Notes under the pieces: model-generated
Databases searched by the model: none
Told to the model about the DNA's origin: nothing
Seen by the model: only the letters and a program-made list of their open reading frames with translations
From: Salinithrix halophila
GTDB taxonomy: Bacteria > Bacillota > Bacilli > Thermoactinomycetales > DSM-45169
DNA: 64,000 bases
Assembly (NCBI RefSeq): GCF_042650125.1
Contig: NZ_JBHSAP010000015.1
Coordinates: 186,001-250,000, forward strand
Reading direction: 5' to 3'
Shown here: piece after piece, positions 32,220-40,687 of the stretch
Layout: every line of letters starts with the position of its first letter
Numbering within the stretch: the stretch's first letter is position 1
Program-made: the position numbers and the translations under genes

Positions 32220-33236
32220 ATGCTTCAATTGAAAGAAATCCAAAAAACTTATCCGTCCCGGTCCGGTTCGATCCCTGTCGTTGCTTTGAAGGATGTGAAC
32301 CTGGAAGTGAATGAAGGGGAAATCTTCGGGATCATCGGACGCAGCGGAGCTGGTAAGAGTACACTCTTACGGTTGGTCAATGGCCTTGAAACTCCTGACT
32401 CCGGTGAGGTCTGGGTGGACGGTTGGTCAATTACCCGACTGAAAGAGAGGGAACTTCGTCAGGCACGCACCAAAATCGGGATGATTTTTCAACATTTTAA
32501 CCTTCTCTGGTCTCGTACCGTTTGGGATAATGTCGCATTCCCTCTGGAAGTTGCGGGCCGTTCGAAAGAAGAAATTCGCCAGAAGGTTAATCATTTGTTG
32601 GAGCGGGTGGGACTAAGTGACCGGGCCAAAGCCTACCCCTCCCAGCTCTCTGGGGGTCAGAAACAACGGGTGGGCATCGCACGCGCCTTGGCCAACGACC
32701 CCAAGGTATTGTTGTGCGATGAAGCGACGTCTGCTCTGGATCCTGAAACAACGGGCTCCATTTTGCAACTTTTAAAGGAAATCAACCGGGATACGGGGAT
32801 CACAACTTTGTTGATTACCCACGAAATGAGTGTGGTTCAGGCGATTTGTGGACGGATGGGGGTTATGGATGACGGTCGAATGATTGAGGTGGGAGAAGTG
32901 TCGGAGATTTTCAGGAATCCTTCTCATCCGGTTACTCGTCAGTTTGTCCGACAAACTTTATTAAAAGAACAAAGTACTCCTTTTGAGGACAAGGGTAGGG
33001 ATTCCTCTGCATGTATCGTGGTGCAATGCCGTTTCCCTGGATTATCAGATGTTTGGGAGGAACTCCGAAAGGAGGCCGACCGAAGGCAACTTCAAATCCA
33101 TGTCCTCGCCGGCGGCATTGACCCTTCCACACCTTGGACCCTCCGTGTGGAGGGAGATCGGGAGACTGCCGATAGGATTGTTACGGTATTGAGATCGTTG
33201 GGAGCGGAAGCGGAGGTGGCTGTCGGTGTTTCATGA
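32220..33236 (+). CDS. metN: Methionine ABC transporter ATP-binding protein
   Basis: 338-residue ABC ATPase. Walker A GRSGAGKST (~39-47), Q-loop, signature LSGGQKQRVGIARAL (~140) and Walker B VLLCDEATSALD (~160), then the C-terminal NIL/ACT-type regulatory domain (~265-338) specific to MetN, which senses intracellular methionine. It energises D/L-methionine uptake through MetI. It starts 20 bases after the S-box terminator and overlaps metI by 11 bases. Confidence 0.96.
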   Translation: MLQLKEIQKTYPSRSGSIPVVALKDVNLEVNEGEIFGIIGRSGAGKSTLLRLVNGLETPDSGEVWVDGWSITRLKERELRQARTKIGMIFQHFNLLWSRTVWDNVAFPLEVAGRSKEEIRQKVNHLLERVGLSDRAKAYPSQLSGGQKQRVGIARALANDPKVLLCDEATSALDPETTGSILQLLKEINRDTGITTLLITHEMSVVQAICGRMGVMDDGRMIEVGEVSEIFRNPSHPVTRQFVRQTLLKEQSTPFEDKGRDSSACIVVQCRFPGLSDVWEELRKEADRRQLQIHVLAGGIDPSTPWTLRVEGDRETADRIVTVLRSLGAEAEVAVGVS

Positions 33237-33882
33237 AGTGGATTGGAACCTCATCTGGCAAGCAACGAGGGAGACGGTATACATGGTTGGGATTTCCACC
33301 TTCTTCACTGCTCTTTTTGGGATTCCGCTGGGAATCCTGTTGGTTATCACGGATCGGGGCCAGATCTGGGAGCAACAGGGCTTACAAAAAATCGTGGCTT
33401 CCGTCGTCAATCTATTCCGGGCGGTTCCCTTTATCGTCCTCGTCCTCGTTCTTTTCCCCGTAGCGCAATTTCTGGTGGGTACGACCCTGGGACCAACGGC
33501 AGCCACTATTCCCCTGATCGCTGGAGCGGCGCCCTTTTACGCGCGGATGGTGGAGACAGCCCTCCGGGAAGTGCCCAAGGGAGTAGTGGAGGCCGCTCGG
33601 GCGATGGGGGCCACCCGGTTCAGTGTCGTACTTAAGGTGCTCTTGCCTGAAGCGGTCCCGGCTCTGGTCTCCGGATTGACAGTCACTTGTGTCACCTTGA
33701 TCAGTTTCTCGGCGATGGCAGGGGTCGTCGGCGGAGGAGGCCTCGGGGACGCGGCTTTCCGCTACGGCTTTCAGTCGTTTAATGACGGGATGCTTTACAT
33801 TTGTGGAATTTTACTGGTTATCCTGGTTCAACTGGTTCAATGGGTCGGGGACTGGACAGCCCGCCGTTCGGATCAACGTTGA
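33226..33882 (+). CDS. metI: Methionine ABC transporter permease
   Basis: 218-residue membrane permease with five predicted helices and the binding-protein-dependent transport EAA motif (EVPKGVVEAARAMGATRFSVVLKVLLPEA, ~120-145) that contacts MetN. The GTG start at 33226 lies inside the end of metN, and translation is presumably coupled. Length and the segment ALFGIPLGILLVITD are typical of MetI. Confidence 0.95.
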   Translation: MFHEVDWNLIWQATRETVYMVGISTFFTALFGIPLGILLVITDRGQIWEQQGLQKIVASVVNLFRAVPFIVLVLVLFPVAQFLVGTTLGPTAATIPLIAGAAPFYARMVETALREVPKGVVEAARAMGATRFSVVLKVLLPEAVPALVSGLTVTCVTLISFSAMAGVVGGGGLGDAAFRYGFQSFNDGMLYICGILLVILVQLVQWVGDWTARRSDQR

Positions 33883-33916
33883 ATATTTCATCAACATACA
33901 GATATGGGAGGAATCG

Positions 33917-34720
33917 ATGATGGTAAAAAGATGGGCTTTTTTTGCGGTTGCGTGCGCTCTTATCACGGCTGTGACAGGATGCGGCGGCGGTGGAGTCGGG
34001 GATGAGCAAACCCTGAAAGTGGGTGCCAGCCAGGTTCCCCACTCGGAAATCCTGAATCATGTGAAACCCCGGTTGGAGAAGGAAGGGGTAAAGCTGGAAG
34101 TAAAAGTGTTGCAGGATTATGTGACACCGAATAAAGCGGTACAGGAAGGACAGTTGGATGCGAATTTCTTTCAGCATATCCCGTGGATGAAGACGACCAA
34201 TAAGGAACGGGGCTGGGATCTTGCCAGCGTGGGTAAGGTTCATATCGAGCCAATTGGTGCATACTCCTCAAAAGTCAAGAAAAAATCCCAGCTCAAGGAT
34301 GGAGCCACCGTCGCCATGCCCAATGATCCGACCAATGGCGAGCGTGCTTTACTGCTCCTGGACAAAGAAGGATTAATCAAGCTGGATGAAAAAGATGGGG
34401 TAAAAACGCTGAAAAATATCAAATCCAACCCGAAAAACCTGAAATTCAAGGCTCTTGAAGCAGCCACACTCCCCCGGGTGCTGGACCAAGTGGATCTCGC
34501 AGTGATCAACACGAACTATGCGCTTCAGGCCAAGCTGAACCCGAAAAAGGACGCACTCTTTCTTGAAGGGGCGGATTCCCCCTATGCCAATGTCTTGGCT
34601 GTGAAAAAAGGGAACGAAAATAAACCGGCGATCAAGAAGCTGATCAAAGTCCTCCAGTCTGACGACACCAAGAAATTCATCGAGGAAAAATACAAGGGAA
34701 GTGTACAGCCCGCTTTTTGA
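33917..34720 (+). CDS. metQ: Methionine-binding lipoprotein MetQ
   Basis: 267-residue NlpA-family lipoprotein. The signal peptide ends at AVTGC (lipobox), so it is anchored to the outer face of the membrane. Sequence LKVGASQVPHSEILNHVKPRL and LDANFFQHIPWM are diagnostic for MetQ. It delivers methionine to MetNI. The start at 33917 follows GGGAGGA; the adjacent ATG at 33920 is equally good. Last gene of the S-box operon. Confidence 0.95.
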   Translation: MMVKRWAFFAVACALITAVTGCGGGGVGDEQTLKVGASQVPHSEILNHVKPRLEKEGVKLEVKVLQDYVTPNKAVQEGQLDANFFQHIPWMKTTNKERGWDLASVGKVHIEPIGAYSSKVKKKSQLKDGATVAMPNDPTNGERALLLLDKEGLIKLDEKDGVKTLKNIKSNPKNLKFKALEAATLPRVLDQVDLAVINTNYALQAKLNPKKDALFLEGADSPYANVLAVKKGNENKPAIKKLIKVLQSDDTKKFIEEKYKGSVQPAF

Positions 34721-34732
34721 TCGCCTCAGACT

Positions 34733-34765
34733 AAAACCCCCGCTCCGTGAGCGGGGGTTTGGTTT
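34733..34765. terminator. Terminator between convergent metQ and yvyE
   Basis: AAACCCCCGCTC pairs with GAGCGGGGGTTT around CGT. It can serve both directions. Confidence 0.9.
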
Positions 34766-34774
34766 AAGTGAAGC

Positions 34775-35413
34775 TTATCGAGGATGCGGCCGGTGTTCCC
34801 GTTCATGGAAATGGACGAGACCGCTGCCGCTGGTCTGTTCTGCTACCATGTCGAGAATGGCCTGTACCGATCCTTCCGGTACCCAGAGCGGGAACGTGAC
34901 AACCTCGGTAAAACGGGTCTTTTCCAGCTCAAAGCCTGACTGGCGCAAAGCGTGTTCCACTTTTCCCATGGAGGGATAGTCGACCGTGACTGTCAATTTG
35001 CGTTGTAGGTTCCAATCCACAAGTCCAGTGTTGTCCAAACCCGCTGAAGCAGAGGAGCTGTACGCCCGAATCAATCCACCTGCCCCCAGTTTGATGCCGC
35101 CGAAGTAGCGGGTGATGACAATGGCCGTGTTGGTCAATTCCCGGCTCTTGATTACTTCCAAGATGGGTCGACCGGCGGTACCTGCGGGTTCACCGTCGTC
35201 GGAAGAGCGTTGGACTTCGTTCTCCCCTTGCACAATATAGGCATAGCAGTTGTGAGTGGCGTCCCAGTGTTTTTTCGCGATTTTTTGGACAAAATCAACG
35301 GCTTCTTCCTCTGTGTCGACACGGTTTATATAGGCGATGAAGCGGGATCGTTGGATAGAGATTTCCGTTTCCCCATAGCCTTTCACTGTGGTGTATGCTA
35401 TTGGTTTCGTCAA
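34775..35413 (-). CDS. yvyE: IMPACT (YigZ/YvyE) family protein
   Basis: 212-residue two-domain protein. The N-terminal UPF0029 domain contains HNCYAYI, SSDDGEPAGTAGRPIL (~65-80) and VITRYFGGIKLGAGGLIRAY (~97-115), the family's signature. The C-terminal ~70 residues are the DUF1949 RNA-binding-like domain. Members are linked to translation control or dipeptide cleavage; the bacterial role is unsettled. A TTG start at 35413 is set by AAGGAGGG 9 bases upstream; a longer frame exists but is not family sequence. Adjacent to LCP genes as in B. subtilis (yvyE-yvhJ). Confidence 0.92.
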   Translation of the reverse strand: MTKPIAYTTVKGYGETEISIQRSRFIAYINRVDTEEEAVDFVQKIAKKHWDATHNCYAYIVQGENEVQRSSDDGEPAGTAGRPILEVIKSRELTNTAIVITRYFGGIKLGAGGLIRAYSSSASAGLDNTGLVDWNLQRKLTVTVDYPSMGKVEHALRQSGFELEKTRFTEVVTFPLWVPEGSVQAILDMVAEQTSGSGLVHFHEREHRPHPR

Positions 35414-35824
35414 ATTCCATCGCCCTCCTTGTGTCGAGAACCTGGCTATTTCTCCCGATGGTTGAAAAAGAAACGGTTCATTTGAGAAGCTTTGTCGAAA
35501 GGGTAGCCGCGAAGCCAAGGCTTGTTCTATTCTTGAAACCACCAACGGACAAGTGAGTCCGAGTGAAAGGAATGTGGTGGCTTTATGTTCTTTATCAGTA
35601 TACCGTCCATTTATCGTGAGTGTATTTCCATTCGTCAATCGGGGTTCCGATTCTACCCTGTCTGTCAGGAGTGGCTGGAAGAAGGAAAAGAAAACCTGCG
35701 CCGCCTGTGGATGTCCCTCACAGGATCACTGCTACCGGTCCAGCAGGAAACGAAAGAACAGGCTTTTCCCGATGATCCGGTCGGTATCCCCCGCCATATC
35801 GGACGTGGGCCGCCTAACAGGAAA
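35414..35824. other. 411-base region between yvyE and the first LCP gene
   Basis: A plus-strand ORF (35585-35854, 89 codons) is open here, but it reads through the LCP terminator and lacks a good ribosome site, so it is not called. No promoter for yvyE could be placed with confidence. Confidence 0.4.
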
Positions 35825-35848
35825 AGGGCCAATTCACCATTGGCCCTG
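35825..35848 (-). terminator. Intrinsic terminator of the first LCP gene
   Basis: Minus strand: AGGGCCAA pairs with TTGGCCCT around a seven-base loop, followed by TTTCC. Confidence 0.8.
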
Positions 35849-35876
35849 TGGTAGGGAATCTTCCCACTCCGGTTCC

Positions 35877-36914
35877 TTATTCTGTGGAAGGGGTGCCCAT
35901 GGGTTCGACAGCCTCTTTCTTCAAACCCAGTTGTTGGCGTAAGAGGTTGCTTACGCGTTGGCGTTCCTTGTCATTGACGAAGAAATACCACAGATCCATG
36001 CGACGGTTTTCCCCTTTGAGCGGCTCGTTTTGGATGTTTTGTTTGGGAATCTCTTTATAGATCGATTGTAAACGAAGGAGCTCCTGGGGTTGAATGCCCA
36101 TGGAGAGATTCTTACCCACCGCTTTTAGGAGTTCATCCACTTTTGTGACGGTATTGATGCTGACTGCTTGGTCGAGCAGGTTGGTCATCACTTCCCGCTG
36201 TCGTTCGTTTCTCCCCGCGTCCCCCCGGGGATCTTGCTTGCGCATCCGGACATAAGCGAGGGTTTCATTCCCATTCAGGTGTTTTGGGCCCGGCTTGAAG
36301 GGAATGACCTCCCCGCCGAAATGAGCTTGTGAAAACGCAAATTTGACATTGACGTCCACCCCACCCAGGGCGTCAACGACATCGATGAACCCCTGAAAAT
36401 TAACTTTGATGTAGTAGTCCACAGGCACATTGAGGAAGTGCTCCACCGTTTGGGCCGTGTTGTTCACAGGTCCTGGTCCCTTGGGGTTAACCTCCCGGCG
36501 GCCATAATAAGCAGAGGCGTTAATTTTGTGGTTATCGCCTCCAGTGTTGGCGATCTGGACATAGGTATCCCGCGGGATACTTACCATTTTCACGGATTTC
36601 TTGTGCGGATTAACTGCTGCGAGGATAATCACATCGGGTCGCCAGTTAGTCGATGCCTTCCTGGCGTCTGTCCCTAGAAGGAGGATGGTAAAAGGGTCAT
36701 CCATCGTGACTGCCTGTTTCCGCTTGTCCGATTTTTCAAGCGGGTCATAGGTTCCTGCCAGTGCCCCCCACACTTGGTAGAAAAAGTACCCTGCCCCCGC
36801 CAAGACGATGAGCAGACTGATAAGTGCGAAACGAGTCCACCAACGCTTCTTCTTTCCTTTTTTGTAACGCCGTGACCGGCTCCATTCGAGACGGCCCATG
36901 CTGTTGTTATCCAT
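35877..36914 (-). CDS. LytR-CpsA-Psr (LCP) family cell-wall polymer ligase
   Basis: 345 residues. Basic cytoplasmic N-terminus (~27 residues), one membrane helix (~28-48) and an extracellular LCP domain: ILLLGTDARKASTNWRPDVIIL (~77-98), VSIPRDTYVQI (~110) and the later Arg-rich LAYVRMRKQDPRGDAGRNERQREV (~217-240). The conserved Asp and Arg residues that bind the polyprenyl pyrophosphate are present. LCP enzymes (TagT/U/V) attach wall teichoic acids and other lipid-linked polymers to peptidoglycan. With the polysaccharide cluster only 4 kb away, this is a natural ligase for that polymer (inference). Confidence 0.94.
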   Translation of the reverse strand: MDNNSMGRLEWSRSRRYKKGKKKRWWTRFALISLLIVLAGAGYFFYQVWGALAGTYDPLEKSDKRKQAVTMDDPFTILLLGTDARKASTNWRPDVIILAAVNPHKKSVKMVSIPRDTYVQIANTGGDNHKINASAYYGRREVNPKGPGPVNNTAQTVEHFLNVPVDYYIKVNFQGFIDVVDALGGVDVNVKFAFSQAHFGGEVIPFKPGPKHLNGNETLAYVRMRKQDPRGDAGRNERQREVMTNLLDQAVSINTVTKVDELLKAVGKNLSMGIQPQELLRLQSIYKEIPKQNIQNEPLKGENRRMDLWYFFVNDKERQRVSNLLRQQLGLKKEAVEPMGTPSTE

Positions 36915-36968
36915 GTTGAGTTCCCCACTTTGCTGTCCCTTATTCCCCCCGTAACCAGCATCTCTTTT

Positions 36969-36998
36969 ATGATACTATCCCGGTAGTGAAGCTCTCAA
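36969..36998 (-). promoter_or_regulatory. Sigma-A promoter of the first LCP gene
   Basis: Minus strand: TTGAGA (36998-36993), 18-base spacer, TATCAT (36974-36969). About 50 bases precede the ATG. Confidence 0.65.
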
Positions 36999-37069
36999 GT
37001 AGTAACTCCCTGAACATTCGTTGAAAGAGAAAAATCCCCCTTTCTTAGGGGCTGATATCTTCATGCGAA

Positions 37070-37093
37070 ATAGGCCCTCCCCATGGGGCCTTT
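37070..37093. terminator. Hairpin after the second LCP gene
   Basis: AGGCCC pairs with GGGCCT around a short loop, immediately after the stop. The better T run is on the plus strand, so efficiency on the minus strand is uncertain. Confidence 0.55.
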
Positions 37094-38020
37094 TTATTGG
37101 GAAGGCTCCAGTTCCATACGACGACGGAGGGCATGTGCGGCCCGTATGCGCTCTCGCTTAGGTATGCGCAGGTAATATCGGCTTCCCCACTCGTCTGTTC
37201 CGGCGAGACGGAGCACTTCCACCCGGTCTTCAGGAACTTCTCGCAAGGCGACGAAAAGACGCCACACATCGCTTGGAGTGAGGGAGGTCTCCACGTGGTG
37301 TGTCATGATTCCGGCAAGCTCGCCCATTTTGAACAACGTTGAAAAGCGGGTCCCTTTTTCCCAGAGACTCTTCATCACCTGCTGTTGCCGTCGGTGACGA
37401 TTATAGTCGCTCCCGCCGGTTCGGTCCCTTACATAAGCGAGAGCCTGTGATCCGTTGAGAGTCATGGGCCCTTTTTTGAAGTGATGCCCTTTGTATGAAA
37501 AGGAATGGCCGACGGTTACCTCAACGCCACCGAAGAGGTCGACCAGGGAACGAAAGCCGGCCATGTTCACCTTGACGTAGTGCTGGATGGGGAGGTCGAG
37601 GAAAGATTCCACCGTCCGAACGGTAGAGGGGATGCCTTCGCCGAGGGCGTAAGCGTGGTTGATTTTATCCCAGCGTGTACGCCCGTGCCCAAGCTGAAGA
37701 TTTGCTTTGGAATCACGGGGGATATTAAGGAGGGTGATCCCTTTTTGACGGGGGTTGATGGCGAGGACCATCAGGGCATCGCTTCTCCCTTTGTCTCTCT
37801 TGCGCTGATCGATTCCCATCAACAGGATGCTGAGAGGACGATCCGGTGGTGAAGGCAATACGGGTGATCGATAAGCCCTGACTGGTTTCTTTGGAGGGTG
37901 TTTCTCCTGTTCCCCCTGCGTGTTGGGGGCGGGGGAAATAGCCGGGCGAAACTGGATATACGCTCCCGCACTGATTACGAGAAGCAGCACCAGGACTCCC
38001 GCACGGTAAAAGCGTCCCAT
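37094..38020 (-). CDS. Second LytR-CpsA-Psr family protein
   Basis: 308 residues with an N-terminal signal anchor (~5-22), a Pro-rich linker (QGEQEKHPPKKPVRAYRSP) and an LCP domain: LSILLMGIDQRKRDKGRSDALMVL (~63-86), LNIPRDSKANL (~98), LAYVRDRTGGSDYNRHRRQQQV (~190-212). The catalytic Arg/Asp set is retained. It belongs to the same class as the neighbouring LCP protein, but the two are only distantly alike, so division of labour between polymers is plausible. It is transcribed leftward, separated from the first LCP gene by a hairpin and a promoter. Confidence 0.92.
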   Translation of the reverse strand: MGRFYRAGVLVLLLVISAGAYIQFRPAISPAPNTQGEQEKHPPKKPVRAYRSPVLPSPPDRPLSILLMGIDQRKRDKGRSDALMVLAINPRQKGITLLNIPRDSKANLQLGHGRTRWDKINHAYALGEGIPSTVRTVESFLDLPIQHYVKVNMAGFRSLVDLFGGVEVTVGHSFSYKGHHFKKGPMTLNGSQALAYVRDRTGGSDYNRHRRQQQVMKSLWEKGTRFSTLFKMGELAGIMTHHVETSLTPSDVWRLFVALREVPEDRVEVLRLAGTDEWGSRYYLRIPKRERIRAAHALRRRMELEPSQ

Positions 38021-38093
38021 GCTCCTTCATTCCTTCCCTGTGGGTTCGGGGCCGGATACTGAGCCTCCGGTCCTGACGTTGTTATTATAGGCT

Positions 38094-38099
38094 GCATGT
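38094..38099 (-). promoter_or_regulatory. -10 element of the second LCP gene
   Basis: A perfect TATAAT on the minus strand, 74 bases before the start codon. The -35 position lacks a recognisable hexamer. Confidence 0.4.
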
Positions 38100-38162
38100 G
38101 TCCCATTCCATGCGGATTCATGATAAGCTGGACCTATCACCCAAGGGATGCGGGGTTTTTCG

Positions 38163-40451
38163 ATGAATAAAGGGCTGGGGATTTTGCTGACGGTTGTTCT
38201 TCTCTTTACCGCGGCCTGCACCGGTCAGGGTGACGAAGGAAGAGATCCACCGCAGCCGGAGAAAGGGAACGGCAAACAAGCCGTGGACAAAGAGTGGGTC
38301 GTCAAATGGAAGGGCAGGGAGCCGGATCAAGCCTTTCTGGATACGGTGCAGATCCTTCACGAGACAGGGGAGGAGCCGGATGGGGTGACGATGCTGGTTC
38401 GGCTCAAGCCGGGGGTGGAGGAAGAGCGGTGGATGGATCGCTGGTCCGCACATGAAGATGTGGAGTACCTCCATCCCAACCAGAAATATAAGGTGGAAAA
38501 TCGGGAAACGACTGTACCGGGCTTTCAAGCTGAGGGCAAGTACTATCTGAATAGGATTGACGCGGATAAGGCATGGCAATCCATTGGGCCGGGTTCTTCA
38601 GAAAAGCCGGTGACAGTGGCGGTTGTGGATACGGGAGTTGACTTGAAACACCCGTTTCTCCAAGCCTGGTTGGCCGGGGGGATCAATCTGAAAGATCCCT
38701 CCCAACCGCCTCAAGATACGATGGGGCATGGAACGCATGTTGCCGGTGTCATCGCGGAAGTATGGGAAGGTTTCCGTAAAAAGTGGGGGCAATCCTATAG
38801 ATCTCTGAAGATCATGCCCGTGAAGGTAATGCAAGATGGTTCAGACGGTGATGTGTACTATACATCGGAAGGGATCCGGAAAGCGGTTCGCAAGGGAGCT
38901 GACGTGGTCGTCCTGTCCCAAGGGAGTTGGACGTATTCGGAGACGATGGCGGATGCTGTTGCGCTGGCGGAAAAGAAAGGAGTGGTAGTCGTCGGTGCGG
39001 CGGGTAACGCTCAACTGGATAAGGCGGGCGAAATTCGCTATAACCGGCCATTGTATTACCCTGCCGCATTTCCGACAGTTCTGGGGGTCGGTTCCCTGGG
39101 AACCGACGGTAAAGTGGTTCCCACCTCCAACGGAGGACCCGGGATCGATGTGACCGCACCTGGGGAGGAGATTTGGGCGGCGATGCCAGGAGGCGACTTT
39201 GCTAGCGATTCAGGTACTTCCTTTGCCGCCCCCCAAGTAGGGGCTTTGGCTGCTCTCATTCGCCAGCAGCGCCCAGATTTGAGCGCAGGAGACGTTCGAA
39301 ACCTGATCCGGCAGACAGCCGTACCGGTAGGGGAAGGGCGTTGGAACGAACTGGCTGGGTTCGGTCGGATCGATGTCTACGAGGCCCTTACCCAGCCGTT
39401 AAAAAAAGATATCTACGAACCGAATGATTCCCCAGCCGAAGCGATCCCTTTTTCTTCCGATCAAAGCTTGACAGCGGTGTTGGAGAAGGGAAACCGGGAT
39501 TGCTTTCGGATGGAGACTCCATACACCGGAACGCTTTCCCTTGATCTAAAGGCAAAAAGCCGGAAAAATCTACGGTTGGTTATCAGACGAAAAGGGGAGC
39601 GCAGGAAGGAGATTTACCGGGGAGAGGAACTAAAAAACATTCGGATGAGCGTCCCTCCCGGGAATGTGACTTTCTGTCTCTCCTCTGACAAGCAGGAGAA
39701 AGCCGTCTATTCCCTAGAGAATCATTTTCGCCCCGCTCCGGATGACTACGAGAACAACGATCACCAGTGGAACGCCCACAATCTGGAGCTGAACGCAGGT
39801 TTCTCCTATGTGAAAGGGACCCTACATAAACAAGGGGATGAGGATTGGTTTCGGTTGAAAATCCCGGAACCGGGCGAGTTGAAGGTGCGTGTGGATGTCC
39901 AAACCCCGCGGCATGATCCGGTCCTATATATCCAGAAAAAGGGGAGCCGAGAAGGGCGGAAATTGGATGGAAAGGCGGAAGGAAAAGCGGAAGAAAGGAC
40001 GCTAAAGGTGAGCCCGGGAAATCTGTATGTACGGGTGTCAGATTATGGAAATAATGTGATTCCCACTCCCTATAATCTGTTCTTTGATTATAAGCCCCGT
40101 TCCCAGGACGATTTCGAGCCGAATGACATATCCGCAGAAGCCGCGCTTCTCGCCGATGGTGAGACAGTGAAGGGAAGGCTTGCAGGGCCGTCGGATATGG
40201 ACTGGTATTCCTTTTTTCTGAAAGAAGGGGAGCAGCCCCAACTGCAGCTGAAGGAATCAAAAGCCGCTGGATCGATGGAGATCATTCTTTATGATGAGAA
40301 GCGAAGGGCCCTCGTTCGGAAGACCGGAAACGAAAAGGGAGGAGCCCGGATGGAACCGAACCTGACGCCGGGAACTTACTTTATCCGGGTGTATGGGGGC
40401 GGAAAGGGGGCCGGCCAGTATGAACTCCGCTTTTCGAAAAAAAGGGGGTAA
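38163..40451 (+). CDS. Secreted lipoprotein subtilase (S8) with three C-terminal PPC domains
   Basis: 762 residues. The signal peptide ends in LFTAAC, giving a probable lipid-anchored Cys. An I9-like propeptide region (~35-120) precedes the S8 domain. The triad is complete: Asp in VAVVDTGVDLKH (~155), His in GHGTHVAGV (~189), Ser in DSGTSFAAPQ (~352), with the oxyanion Asn in GAAGNA. Three prepeptidase-C-terminal domains follow, beginning DIYEPNDSPAEA (~420), DDYENNDHQWNA (~530) and DDFEPNDISAEA (~650). Start ATG 38163 gives a normal signal peptide; an ATG 15 bases earlier is possible. Divergent from the LCP genes. It likely processes wall or secreted proteins. Confidence 0.92.
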   Translation: MNKGLGILLTVVLLFTAACTGQGDEGRDPPQPEKGNGKQAVDKEWVVKWKGREPDQAFLDTVQILHETGEEPDGVTMLVRLKPGVEEERWMDRWSAHEDVEYLHPNQKYKVENRETTVPGFQAEGKYYLNRIDADKAWQSIGPGSSEKPVTVAVVDTGVDLKHPFLQAWLAGGINLKDPSQPPQDTMGHGTHVAGVIAEVWEGFRKKWGQSYRSLKIMPVKVMQDGSDGDVYYTSEGIRKAVRKGADVVVLSQGSWTYSETMADAVALAEKKGVVVVGAAGNAQLDKAGEIRYNRPLYYPAAFPTVLGVGSLGTDGKVVPTSNGGPGIDVTAPGEEIWAAMPGGDFASDSGTSFAAPQVGALAALIRQQRPDLSAGDVRNLIRQTAVPVGEGRWNELAGFGRIDVYEALTQPLKKDIYEPNDSPAEAIPFSSDQSLTAVLEKGNRDCFRMETPYTGTLSLDLKAKSRKNLRLVIRRKGERRKEIYRGEELKNIRMSVPPGNVTFCLSSDKQEKAVYSLENHFRPAPDDYENNDHQWNAHNLELNAGFSYVKGTLHKQGDEDWFRLKIPEPGELKVRVDVQTPRHDPVLYIQKKGSREGRKLDGKAEGKAEERTLKVSPGNLYVRVSDYGNNVIPTPYNLFFDYKPRSQDDFEPNDISAEAALLADGETVKGRLAGPSDMDWYSFFLKEGEQPQLQLKESKAAGSMEIILYDEKRRALVRKTGNEKGGARMEPNLTPGTYFIRVYGGGKGAGQYELRFSKKRG

Positions 40452-40532
40452 AAAGGGCAGCCCTGCCGCTCCCTGTTTTTTTAGCAAAGTAAATGCTGAT
40501 CCCCAGAGGGTTGGAAAAATCCGGCGGAAGCC

Positions 40533-40561
40533 TTGTCTTTCCCCCCTTGATCATGTATTCT
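40533..40561 (+). promoter_or_regulatory. Candidate sigma-A promoter of metK
   Basis: TTGTCT, 17-base spacer, TATTCT (each 4 of 6 consensus positions). It lies upstream of the attenuator-like hairpin. Confidence 0.4.
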
Positions 40562-40624
40562 TAGGATGGATTTCGAGGATAACGGATTCCGTGCCGGATA
40601 GCACCGGGACGGCCGATATAACGT

Positions 40625-40656
40625 TACCTTCTTTCCTTGAGGGAAAGGTCTTTTTT
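40625..40656 (+). terminator. Terminator-like hairpin in the metK leader (possible attenuator)
   Basis: ACCTTCTTTCC pairs, with a bulge, with GGGAAAGGT and is followed by CTTTTTT, about 32 bases before the metK start. It could end the subtilase transcript or attenuate metK. No S-box aptamer was found between 40460 and 40625. Confidence 0.6.
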
Positions 40657-40687
40657 GTATGGATCAGAAAGCAAAGGGGGAACTGTT

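Noticed and set aside
35585..35854. 89-codon plus-strand ORF between yvyE and the LCP gene
   Set aside because: It reads through the LCP terminator hairpin, has no proper ribosome site and matches no family. Treated as chance.
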